NCBI GenBank assembly: GCA_903934795.1
Contig: CAIZPE010000265.1
Location: 1-38,523 of the forward strand
Direction of reading: 5' to 3'
Length of the DNA stretch: 38,523 bases
Origin: an uncultured bacterium
GTDB taxonomy: Bacteria > Pseudomonadota > Gammaproteobacteria > Burkholderiales > Burkholderiaceae_E
Below the pieces are notes generated by a model. It was not told the DNA's origin. It saw only the letters and a list, made by a program, of their open reading frames with translations, and made no database searches. Of this stretch, positions 24,178 through 31,770 are shown piece by piece. The position numbers and the translations under genes were made by a program. Position 1 is the first letter of the stretch. Every line of letters starts with the position of its first letter.

Positions 24178-25215
24178 GTGTCGCGCCTGCCTGCATTCCG
24201 TTCCAACCCCGATGCCGCCATGCCGGCTGCGTCCTCATCCGGCCAAGCGCGCCGCAAGGCCCTGCAGGCGGCGGGCGCCCTGGCCCTGGGCGCCGCCTTG
24301 CCCGGCGCGGCCCGGGCCCAGTCCGACTGGCCGCGGCAGTCGGTGCGTCTGGTGGTGCCCTTTCCGGCCGGCGGCGGTGCCGACCTCGGCGCGCGTGCAG
24401 TGGCCGTGCACCTGGGCAATGCCTTCGGCAAGCCGGTGGTGGTGGAGAACCGCGCCGGCGCCGACGGCGCGGTGGCTGCGCTGGAGGTGAAGCGCTCGGC
24501 GCCCGATGGCCACACCCTGTTCTTCGGCACGGCCACCTCGATGTCGTATGTGCCCTCGCTCAAGCGCGAGCCGCCCTATGACCCGGTGGCCGACTTCACG
24601 CCGATCTCCACCTTCTGCATCTTCACCTTCTACCTGATGGTGGCGCCGACCATGCCGGCGCGCACCCTGGCTGAACTGGTGGCACATGTGAAGGCCAACC
24701 CGGGCAAGTTCGCCTACGCCACCGGCAACAGCACCGGCATCCTGAGCATGGGCCAGCTCGCCCGCCAGAACGGCCTGGACATGACCCATGTGCCCTACAA
24801 GGGCGAGGCCCAGGCCGCGATCGATCTGATCGGCGGGCGGGTGCAGATGATGTTCGCCACGCCGGCGGTGATGCCCCAGCTGCTCAAGGAGAAGTTCCGG
24901 CCGGTGGCGGTGCTGCTGCCTCGGCGCACCACCACCATGCCCGAGGTGCCCACCATGGCCGAGGCCGGTCAGCCGCTGGTCAACATCTCGCCCTGGGGCG
25001 GGCTGTTCGGGCCGGCGCGTCTGCCGGGCGACCTGGTCGAGCGCATCTCGCGCGACTTCGGCACGGTCATGCGGCGCGCCGATGTGGCCGAGCAGTACGA
25101 GAAGCTCGGCCTGTTCCCCACGCCGTCCACGCCGCAGGTGATGGCCGATGTGCTGCGTCAGCAGCTCGCGGTCTGGGACCGCACCATGCGCGACCTGGGC
25201 ATCGCCCGCGAGTGA
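24178..25215 (+). CDS. Bug-family tripartite tricarboxylate transporter receptor (3 of 4)
   Basis: Periplasmic solute receptor of 345 residues. Landmarks are VRLVVPFPAGGGADLGAR, ENRAGADGAVAALE (one Gly-rich turn altered from GAGG), APDGHTLFF, YDPVADFTPI, HVPYKGEAQAAIDLIGG and MPEVPTMAE. The start is GTG with AGGAGA six bases upstream. The leader holds ARRKALQAAGALALGAALPG and ends ARAQ, so Tat or Sec export is expected. It lies after the Tat-exported amidohydrolase gene and converges with the LctP-like permease gene with only nine bases between. Ligand unknown; a product of the amidohydrolase is a reasonable guess. Confidence 0.92.
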   Translation: MSRLPAFRSNPDAAMPAASSSGQARRKALQAAGALALGAALPGAARAQSDWPRQSVRLVVPFPAGGGADLGARAVAVHLGNAFGKPVVVENRAGADGAVAALEVKRSAPDGHTLFFGTATSMSYVPSLKREPPYDPVADFTPISTFCIFTFYLMVAPTMPARTLAELVAHVKANPGKFAYATGNSTGILSMGQLARQNGLDMTHVPYKGEAQAAIDLIGGRVQMMFATPAVMPQLLKEKFRPVAVLLPRRTTTMPEVPTMAEAGQPLVNISPWGGLFGPARLPGDLVERISRDFGTVMRRADVAEQYEKLGLFPTPSTPQVMADVLRQQLAVWDRTMRDLGIARE

Positions 25216-25224
25216 TCGGGGCGC

Positions 25225-26733
25225 TCAGGTCCGCAGGCTGATCAGCAACGCGGCGGCGAGGCCCGTCGCCAGCGGTGGCAGCGCCAGCGGCCAGGCTCGT
25301 CGGTAGAGCGCGGCTTCGGCCGCGCCCAGGCCGAGCACTGCGGTGCCCATCGACACCCGCATCGGCGAGAGCATCGAGAGGTTGGCCGACACGCTGGTCT
25401 GCACGGCTGCGATCCAGGCCGGGTCGGCACCCAGCCCGCGGGCCAGCGCAATGTCCAGGGGCATGAGCATGGCCGCGGCGGCCGCCGCGCTGCCGGTGAG
25501 AAAGCCGCCCACGGCCGCGAGCAGCGGCACACCCAGCAGTGCCCAGCGCTGCGCGAGTTCGCTCAGCGCCTCGGCCAGCGCCTGGGCCATGCCCGAGCCG
25601 AGATAGCACTGCGCCATCAGCATGAAGCTGGTGGTCACCGCGCAGGCTCGCCAGGCGCCGCGCGCGGCGCCGATCGTCAGCGCGGCGGGGGCGGCGCGCG
25701 CCGCCAGCGCCACCGCCAGCGCCACTGCGATCACCCACAGCCCCGGTGCGTAGAAGGGCGCGAAACCCGGTTTGCCGGGCAGGGGCGTGAGCACCGCCAC
25801 CGAGGAAAGCGCGTCACGCAGCGGGCCGATCAGACGGGTGGCGCACAGCACGCCCACGAGCGCCGCCCCGGGCGCGGCGGCGCGCAGTGCGGCCATCACC
25901 GCGGCGCGATCGGGCCGCCGATCACGCCAGAAGCGCAGCGCCAGCAGCGCCGCGCAGGGCGCGGCTGCCGCGATCTCGGGATCGCTGTGGCGGTTGGCGA
26001 GCGCCACCAGCCCGATCAGCAGCGCGGTCCAGGCGATGTCGTCGCGCTTGTGCGCTGCGCTGATCGGCACGCCGGCCTCGCTCGCAAAGCGCCAGTAGAG
26101 CGGCAGGTAGAGCGCGTGGATGCCGGCCTGCAGCAGCGCTGTGCGCAGGCCGAGATCACTGGCTGCCATGCCCGCGAGCGCCGCGCCGGCCGAGGTGCCC
26201 ACCGCGAGCGCGCCCCAGGGCACCAGCGACTGGCTGAACAGGCCCAGCAGCAGCGCCGGCAGGCCGTGCAGGCCGAGCGTGCGCAGCGCCGCCAGTGCGA
26301 TGAGATAGCCCACGCCGAAGCCGGTGACCGCCTCGGCAAACGGCGCGAGCAGGAAGCACAGCGACCACAGGCGGCGCGGATCGATCGGGGTGGCGGGCGC
26401 GCTGAGGGCGCCCTCGACAGCGATGCCTTCGCCCGGCCCCGCCGTCATCGTGCCCAGCCGGGCCTGATAGGCCTGCGCGGCCTGATGGAAGAACACCCCC
26501 GGCACGATGATCGCGAGCACCGGCCACGCCAGCCACAGTCCGGCCGGCAGTTCGCGCGCGAGCAGGGCGAGGGCGGCCGGCCATCCGCCGGCCTGCAGCG
26601 CCAGCCACAGCGCGGCGCCGAGCGCGGCGGCCAGCCCGGCCAGCCCGGCGCCCAGGGCCTGCAGCCGGCCGCTGCCGAGCAGGGCCAGCACCAGCAGCAG
26701 CGGAAACGGGGCGAGCAGGGCGGCGGAGCTCAT
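25225..26733 (-). CDS. LctP/LldP-family organic-acid permease
   Basis: Polytopic inner-membrane protein of 502 residues, very rich in Ala and Leu, with roughly a dozen hydrophobic segments. The family signature is recognisable as LLAPFAEAVTGFGVG (from residue 128; lactate permeases have a similar FxExxxGFG block), followed by LPALLLGLFSQSLVPWGALAVG. Known members carry lactate or glycolate with protons. The chosen ATG begins the first hydrophobic helix; longer in-frame starts add a basic, non-membrane stretch that overlaps the divergent gene. It diverges from the gamma-glutamyltransferase-like gene and so may serve the hydroxyacid pathway encoded there. Substrate inferred as a 2-hydroxy acid. 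Confidence 0.83.
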   Translation of the reverse strand: MSSAALLAPFPLLLVLALLGSGRLQALGAGLAGLAAALGAALWLALQAGGWPAALALLARELPAGLWLAWPVLAIIVPGVFFHQAAQAYQARLGTMTAGPGEGIAVEGALSAPATPIDPRRLWSLCFLLAPFAEAVTGFGVGYLIALAALRTLGLHGLPALLLGLFSQSLVPWGALAVGTSAGAALAGMAASDLGLRTALLQAGIHALYLPLYWRFASEAGVPISAAHKRDDIAWTALLIGLVALANRHSDPEIAAAAPCAALLALRFWRDRRPDRAAVMAALRAAAPGAALVGVLCATRLIGPLRDALSSVAVLTPLPGKPGFAPFYAPGLWVIAVALAVALAARAAPAALTIGAARGAWRACAVTTSFMLMAQCYLGSGMAQALAEALSELAQRWALLGVPLLAAVGGFLTGSAAAAAAMLMPLDIALARGLGADPAWIAAVQTSVSANLSMLSPMRVSMGTAVLGLGAAEAALYRRAWPLALPPLATGLAAALLISLRT

Positions 26734-26743
26734 GCGCCGGTAG

Positions 26744-26749
26744 CATAAT
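26744..26749 (+). promoter_or_regulatory. Candidate -10 box for the gamma-glutamyltransferase-like operon
   Basis: CATAAT (5/6) stands 42 bases before the first possible ATG in the 58-base divergent gap. There is no matching -35. Confidence 0.32.
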
Positions 26750-26791
26750 CCGCGTTCCCTGACCCACCCATGACGCCGGCCCCGCACGGGC

Positions 26792-28432
26792 ATGCGGCGC
26801 ACCCCTCCGATGCAGATCCTCACTGGCCGTCCGGTCACCATGGCCCCCTCGGGCATGGTTGCCTGTCCTCACTCCCTGGCGTCGCAGGCCGGGGTCGATG
26901 TGCTGCGAGCCGGCGGCTCGGCTGTCGATGCCGCGGTGGCGGCAAGCAGCACGCTGGCCGTCATCTATCCGCACATGACCGGCGTGGGCGGCGATGCCTT
27001 CTGGCTGATCCACGATGCCGCCACCGGCGCGGTGAGCTACCTCGACGGCGGCGGGCGCGCCGCGGCCAGCGGCACGATCGATCGCTTCACCGCGCAGGGC
27101 CTGCGAGAGATCCCGCTGCGCGGCATCCTGCCGGCCACCCTCACCACGCCGGGCGCGGTCGCGAGCTGGGTGGCGGCGCAGGCGCGTCATGGCCGCGTGC
27201 CGCTCGCGGGCTGCCTCGAGAGCGCGATCGCCTACGCGCGTGACGGCTTTCCGGTGACCGCACGGCTGGCCGGCTGGATCGCCGAGACCGCTGCCGACCT
27301 CGCTGCCCAGCCCGATGCCGCGGCGCTGTTCCTGCCGCAAGGCCAGGCGCCGCGCGCCGGCAGCCTGCTGCGCAACCCGGGTCTGGCCCGCACCCTGAGC
27401 GCCCTGGCCGAGGGCGGCCACGAGGGCTTCTATGGCGGCCCGGTCGGCGAGGCGCTGGCCCGCTATTCCCGCGAGCACGGCGGTTTCTTCGACGCGGCCG
27501 ATCTGCGCGCCCAGCAGGCCCGCTGGGGCGAACCGATCCGCGGCACCTACCGCGACCTCACCCTGTACGAGACGCCGGCGCCCACCCAGGGATTCACGGT
27601 GCTCGAGATGCTCAACCTGCTCGAGCCCTTCGAACTGCACCGGCGACCCTACCTGGGGCCCGACCATGCCCACCTGATGGTGCAGGCCAAGCAGCTCGCC
27701 TATCACGACCGCGACCGCTACCTGGCCGATCCGCGCTTTGCCGAGGTGCCGATCGAGCGGCTGATCTCGCGCGCCCACGCTGACAGCCGTCGGGGCCTGA
27801 TGGACCCGGCGCGCGCGCTGCCCTGGGACCGCATCCCCTCCGAGGGCAGCCTCACCGGCGACACGGTGTTCATTGCCGCGGTCGACGCACAGGGCAACGC
27901 CGCGGCGCTCATCAACAGCCTCTACGGCGTGTTCGGCTCGGGCGTGGTGGCCGGCGACACCGGCGTGGTCCTGCAGAACCGCAGCGCCTACTTCTCGCTC
28001 GACCCGGCGCATCCCAACTGCCTCGCGCCGGGCAAGACGCCGCTGCACACCCTGATCGCGTCGATGGGTTTCCGCAACGACCGGCTCTGGGGCGTGGTCG
28101 GCTGCATGGGCGCCGACGGCCAGCCGCAGATCCATGCCCAGACCTGGGTGTCGATGATCGATCACGGCCGCGACATCCAGGAAGCGGTGGAGGCGCCGCG
28201 CTGGCTCTCGGGTCGATTCTCGCTGGGCGAGGCGCGCGACACCCTGCACATCGAGTCGCGCTTCCCGCCCGAGACCATTGCCGAGCTCGAGCGCCGCGGG
28301 CATCTGCTCGATCGCTGGGGCCCGTTCAACGAGCGTGCCGGTCATGCCCACGGCATCGTGATCGATCCGGTGAGCGGCATGCGGCTGGGCGGCTCCGATC
28401 CGCGCAGCGACGGCGCGGCCATCGGCTACTGA
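26792..28432 (+). CDS. Gamma-glutamyltransferase family protein (YwrD-like)
   Basis: Ntn-hydrolase expected to cleave itself into two chains, 546 residues. The nucleophile after autoprocessing would be T358 in SLTGDTVFIAAVD. The small-chain blocks FGSGVVAGDTGVVLQNR and GCMGADGQPQ match the YwrD-like branch (GTMGGDxQPQ) rather than periplasmic E. coli Ggt. No signal peptide is present, so the protein should be cytoplasmic. A second ATG 18 bases on (MQILTGRP) is an equally good start; neither has a clear ribosome site. Known enzymes cleave gamma-glutamyl or glutaryl amides. The dehydrogenase gene follows after ten bases, so it opens a four-gene run. Confidence 0.88.
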   Translation: MRRTPPMQILTGRPVTMAPSGMVACPHSLASQAGVDVLRAGGSAVDAAVAASSTLAVIYPHMTGVGGDAFWLIHDAATGAVSYLDGGGRAAASGTIDRFTAQGLREIPLRGILPATLTTPGAVASWVAAQARHGRVPLAGCLESAIAYARDGFPVTARLAGWIAETAADLAAQPDAAALFLPQGQAPRAGSLLRNPGLARTLSALAEGGHEGFYGGPVGEALARYSREHGGFFDAADLRAQQARWGEPIRGTYRDLTLYETPAPTQGFTVLEMLNLLEPFELHRRPYLGPDHAHLMVQAKQLAYHDRDRYLADPRFAEVPIERLISRAHADSRRGLMDPARALPWDRIPSEGSLTGDTVFIAAVDAQGNAAALINSLYGVFGSGVVAGDTGVVLQNRSAYFSLDPAHPNCLAPGKTPLHTLIASMGFRNDRLWGVVGCMGADGQPQIHAQTWVSMIDHGRDIQEAVEAPRWLSGRFSLGEARDTLHIESRFPPETIAELERRGHLLDRWGPFNERAGHAHGIVIDPVSGMRLGGSDPRSDGAAIGY

Positions 28433-28442
28433 GGCCCGGGCC

Positions 28443-29444
28443 ATGACCCGGCCGGTGGTGCTGCTCACCAACCCGATCGATCCGCCGGCGCGCGAGCGTC
28501 TGGCGCAGCATGCCGAGGTGGCGCTCGCCGCGGCCGACGATCCCGGGTCCCTGCGTGCGGCGCTGAACGAGCATCGCCCGCACGCGCTGATCGTGCGGGC
28601 GATGCTGCCCCCCGATCTGTGCGAGCTTGCGCCGCAACTGCTCGCCGCCGTGCGGCATGGCGCCGGCGTCGATCTCATTCCGGTGGCGGCGGCCACCGCG
28701 GCCGGTGTGATCGTGGCCAATGTGCCGGGGGCCAATGCCGCCACGGTGGCCGAGTACGCCATCGCGCAGATGCTGCGGCATGCGCGCGGCCTCGAGCGCA
28801 TCGAGGCGGGGCTGCGCGGCCCGGGCTGGGCGGCGGTGCGCGGCCAGGCCGATGCCGGGCGCGAACTCGCCGGCGCCACCCTGGGCATCGTCGGCATGGG
28901 CGCGATCGGCGCGCACCTCGCCCGCATCGCGCGCCACGGTTTCGGCATGCGGGTGCTGGGTCACCGGCGCAGCGACGCGCCGATGCCCGAGGGGGTGGAA
29001 CCGGCCGGCCTTGATGCGCTGCTGGCCGCCAGCCAGTGGGTGGTGCTGGCCTGTCCGCTCACCGACCAGACCCGCGGCCTGATCGATGCCCGCCGGCTGG
29101 CGCTCATGCCCGCCGGCGCGGTGCTGGTCAATGTCTCGCGCGGCGCGGTCGTCGACGAGCCCGCGCTGATTGCGGCGCTGCGTGCCGGCACGCTGGGCGG
29201 CGCGGTGCTCGATGTGTTCGCGGCCCAGCCGCTGGCTGCCGACTCGCCCCTGCGCACGCTGCCGGGCGTGCTGCTCTCGCCGCATGTCGCCGGCATCAGC
29301 GCCGACAGCATGCGGCGCATGTCGGCCGCAGCGGTCGATCAGGTGATCGCGGTGCTGCGGGGCCACCCGCCGGCGCACTTCATCAACCCCGAGGTCTGGC
29401 CCGCGCGCCGGGCCAACCCCTTCGCGGAGGCGTCGCAGTCATGA
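28443..29444 (+). CDS. D-2-hydroxyacid dehydrogenase family protein (2 of 2)
   Basis: NAD(P)-dependent hydroxyacid dehydrogenase of 333 residues. The Rossmann motif is LGIVGMGAIGAHLA (glycines from residue 151), the substrate arginine is R233 in NVSRGAVVDE and the catalytic histidine is H281 in SPHVAGIS. The position of the catalytic Glu holds Gln262 (DVFAAQP), as in formate dehydrogenases of the same superfamily. It resembles the other copy in this window (shared RHGxGxDxIP and PLTDQTRGLI segments), so the two look like diverged paralogues. Its stop overlaps the ATG of the enolase-superfamily gene by four bases. A 2-keto or 2-hydroxy acid substrate is inferred. Confidence 0.9.
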   Translation: MTRPVVLLTNPIDPPARERLAQHAEVALAAADDPGSLRAALNEHRPHALIVRAMLPPDLCELAPQLLAAVRHGAGVDLIPVAAATAAGVIVANVPGANAATVAEYAIAQMLRHARGLERIEAGLRGPGWAAVRGQADAGRELAGATLGIVGMGAIGAHLARIARHGFGMRVLGHRRSDAPMPEGVEPAGLDALLAASQWVVLACPLTDQTRGLIDARRLALMPAGAVLVNVSRGAVVDEPALIAALRAGTLGGAVLDVFAAQPLAADSPLRTLPGVLLSPHVAGISADSMRRMSAAAVDQVIAVLRGHPPAHFINPEVWPARRANPFAEASQS

Positions 29445-30613
29445 GGATCCGATCGGTCAGGGCCACCTGGGTGCATGTGCCCATCCCGCCTGCGCAGCAG
29501 CATGTCAGCGACTTCGGTCGCATCGCCTCGTTCGATGCCACGCTCGTGCGCATCGAGACCGAGTGCGGCCTGGTCGGCTGGGGCGAGGCCAAGGAGGAGG
29601 TAGGCAGCGCCGGCAACAACCACGGCCTGACCGCGCTCATCAACCACAAGTTCGGGCCGGCCCTGATCGGCGAAGACCCGCGCGACATCAACCGGATCTG
29701 GGAGCGGCTCTACAACGGCGTGCGCGACCACTACGCGCTGTCCGAGGGCCATGTCTTCCCCATCCTCGGGCGTCGCGGCATCAGCGTGTCGGCGATCGGC
29801 GGCATCGACATGGCGCTCTGGGACATCCTGGGCAAGTCGCTGGGTGCGCCGGTGTGGCGGCTGCTTGGCGGGCGGCGCGCGCCGGCCATGCCGGCCTATG
29901 CCTCGGGCGGCTGGGCCGATGCTGCCGGCATCGGCGAGCAGCTGCTCTCCTATGTGCGCCGTGGCGGCTTTCGCGCGGTGAAGATGCGGGTCGGGGTGAT
30001 CGACGGGCCGGTGCGCAACTCGGTGGCGCGGGTGCGCGCGGCCCGGGCTGCGCTGGGCCCCGACATCGGCCTGATGTGCGATGCCCACGGCACCTACACC
30101 GTCTCGCAGGCCCGCCAGTTCTGCCGCGAGGTGGAAGACTTCGACCTCACCTGGTTCGAGGAGCCGGTCACCGCCGACGACCACCGCGGGCTGGCGCAGG
30201 TGCGCGCTGGCACCTCGGTGCCGATCGCGATCGGCGAGAGCGAGTTCACCCGCCACGACTTCCTCGATGTTGCCGCGCTCGGTGGCGCCGATGTCTTTCA
30301 GCCCGATCTCGCCATCTGCGGCGGGATCAGCGAGGCGATGCGCATCGGCGCCCTCGCGAGCGCCTACAACCTGCGCCTGGCCCCGCATCTGTGGACCGGC
30401 GCGCTCGCCTTCGCGGCCGGCCTGCATGTGACCGCGGCCTGCCCGGCGGGCTGGATCCTCGAGTACTCGCTCGGCGCCAACCCCTTGCTGCACGAGCTCG
30501 CGCGCGAGCGCTTCACGGTGGTCGACGGCATGATCGAGATTCCCGATCGGCCCGGTCTTGGTGTGACCATCGACGAAGACTTCGTGGCGCGCTGGGCGGT
30601 GCCCGCGCCCTGA
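29441..30613 (+). CDS. Mandelate racemase/muconate lactonizing (enolase superfamily) enzyme
   Basis: Mg-dependent enzyme of 390 residues that abstracts the alpha-proton of a carboxylate. Metal ligands are D214 (LMCDAHGTY), E240 (WFEEPV) and E266 (AIGESEF). The catalytic D-H dyad is D289 (FQPDLAICGG) and H316 (LAPHLWTG). On the other side of the site the usual KxK is KMR (K181, R183), so only one lysine base is available. This pattern fits an acid-sugar dehydratase or epimerase better than mandelate racemase. Four-base overlap with the dehydrogenase gene; the Bug receptor gene follows after 107 bases. Together they suggest uptake, dehydration and oxidation of a hydroxy acid. Confidence 0.9.
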   Translation: MRIRSVRATWVHVPIPPAQQHVSDFGRIASFDATLVRIETECGLVGWGEAKEEVGSAGNNHGLTALINHKFGPALIGEDPRDINRIWERLYNGVRDHYALSEGHVFPILGRRGISVSAIGGIDMALWDILGKSLGAPVWRLLGGRRAPAMPAYASGGWADAAGIGEQLLSYVRRGGFRAVKMRVGVIDGPVRNSVARVRAARAALGPDIGLMCDAHGTYTVSQARQFCREVEDFDLTWFEEPVTADDHRGLAQVRAGTSVPIAIGESEFTRHDFLDVAALGGADVFQPDLAICGGISEAMRIGALASAYNLRLAPHLWTGALAFAAGLHVTAACPAGWILEYSLGANPLLHELARERFTVVDGMIEIPDRPGLGVTIDEDFVARWAVPAP

Positions 30614-30669
30614 TCGTCGCGCCTTGGCTGCCGGGTGAGTTCGATCCGGCCGTCCCGAACCGCCTGCTC

Positions 30670-30703
30670 TTCCTTGCCCCTTCCTTGCCCCCTTCCTTGC
30701 CCC
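30670..30703. repeat. Three tandem copies of TTCCTTGCCCC
   Basis: Three units (11, 12 and 11 bases) of TTCCTTGCCCC(C) lie directly upstream of the fourth Bug receptor gene, ending eight bases before its AGGAG. The tract is pyrimidine-only except for the G in each unit, and would lie in the leader of the message if it is transcribed from upstream. Confidence 0.75.
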
Positions 30704-30720
30704 TGCCACCAGGAGTGCCG

Positions 30721-31710
30721 ATGTTCCGTCAGCGTCGAACCCTAGCCACCGCCCTCGGGCTGCTCGCCGGTGCCGGCATCGCACCGCGTGCCGTCGCACA
30801 GCCCGCGGCTGACTATCCCACCCGGCCTGTCCGCATCATCGTGCCCTTTGCGCCCGGCGGTGCCACCGATGTCCTCGCCCGCCTGATCGGCGGCAAGCTC
30901 GCGGAGGCCTGGGGCCAGCAGGTGGTGGTCGAGAACAAGCCCGGCGCGGGCGGCAACATCGGGGCCGAGGCCGGCGCGAGGGCGGCCGCCGACGGCCACA
31001 CGCTCACCCTGTGCGCCGCGGGTTTCATGGCGGTGAACCCCTCGCTCTACCCGAAGCTCCCCTATGACCCGGTGCGTGATTTCGCGCCGGTGGCGCTGCT
31101 GGTGAAGGCGCCGCTGCTGCTGGTGGTCAACCCGGCGGTGCCGGCGCGCAGCACCCGCGAGCTGGTGGAGTGGGCAAGGGCCAACCCCGGACGGCTGACG
31201 ATCGGCAATGGCGGCCAGGGAACGGCGCAGCACCTCGGCGGTGAGCTCTTCACGGCGGCCGCCGGCATCCGCGCGGTGCACCTGCCCTACAAGGGCAGCG
31301 CCCCGGCCACCACCGATCTGCTGGCCGGCGTGTTCGACGCGCAGTTCGACAACATGGTCACGCTGCTGCCGCATGTGAAGTCGGGCAGGCTGCGTGCGCT
31401 CGGCGTGTCCTCCAGCGCCCGGGTGCCGGTGCTGCCCGAGGTACCCACCATCGCCGAATCGGCGCTGCCGGGCTTCGAGACCGGCACCTGGTACGGCATC
31501 GTGGCGCCGGCGGCCACGCCGGTGCCGGTGCTCGATCGGCTCAACCGCGAGGTGGCCCGCATCGTCGCCCTGCCCGATGTGGCCGAGCGCCTGCAGGCGA
31601 TGGGGCTGCTGCCGGCAGTGGGGCCGAGGGCGGTCTTCGGCGAATTCATCCGCAGCGAGATCGCGCAGTACGGCAAGCTGATCCGCAGCGCCGGCATCCG
31701 GCTGGACTGA
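30721..31710 (+). CDS. Bug-family tripartite tricarboxylate transporter receptor (4 of 4)
   Basis: Periplasmic carboxylate receptor of 329 residues and the most canonical of the four: PVRIIVPFAPGGATDVLAR, NKPGAGGNIGAE, AADGHTLTL, LPYDPVRDFAPV, IGNGGQGTAQHL, HLPYKGSAPATTDLLAG and LPEVPTIAES. The leader MFRQRRTLATALGLLAGAG ends AVAQ and has an Arg pair. AGGAG lies five bases before the ATG. It closes the run that starts with the gamma-glutamyltransferase-like gene, so its ligand is probably the substrate of the dehydratase or dehydrogenase. It is convergent with the benzoate-CoA ligase gene. Confidence 0.93.
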   Translation: MFRQRRTLATALGLLAGAGIAPRAVAQPAADYPTRPVRIIVPFAPGGATDVLARLIGGKLAEAWGQQVVVENKPGAGGNIGAEAGARAAADGHTLTLCAAGFMAVNPSLYPKLPYDPVRDFAPVALLVKAPLLLVVNPAVPARSTRELVEWARANPGRLTIGNGGQGTAQHLGGELFTAAAGIRAVHLPYKGSAPATTDLLAGVFDAQFDNMVTLLPHVKSGRLRALGVSSSARVPVLPEVPTIAESALPGFETGTWYGIVAPAATPVPVLDRLNREVARIVALPDVAERLQAMGLLPAVGPRAVFGEFIRSEIAQYGKLIRSAGIRLD

Positions 31711-31744
31711 TCAGCCCCTGAACCGCGGCCCTGGCGGAACGGGT

Positions 31745-31759
31745 CGGCGCAGCGCGCCG
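31745..31759. terminator. Small perfect hairpin before the bcl stop
   Basis: CGGCGC-AGC-GCGCCG, a six-pair stem with a three-base loop, lies in the 60-base convergent gap. No T-run on either strand. Only a weak terminator candidate. Confidence 0.2.
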
Positions 31760-31770
31760 TCGGTGCTTCC

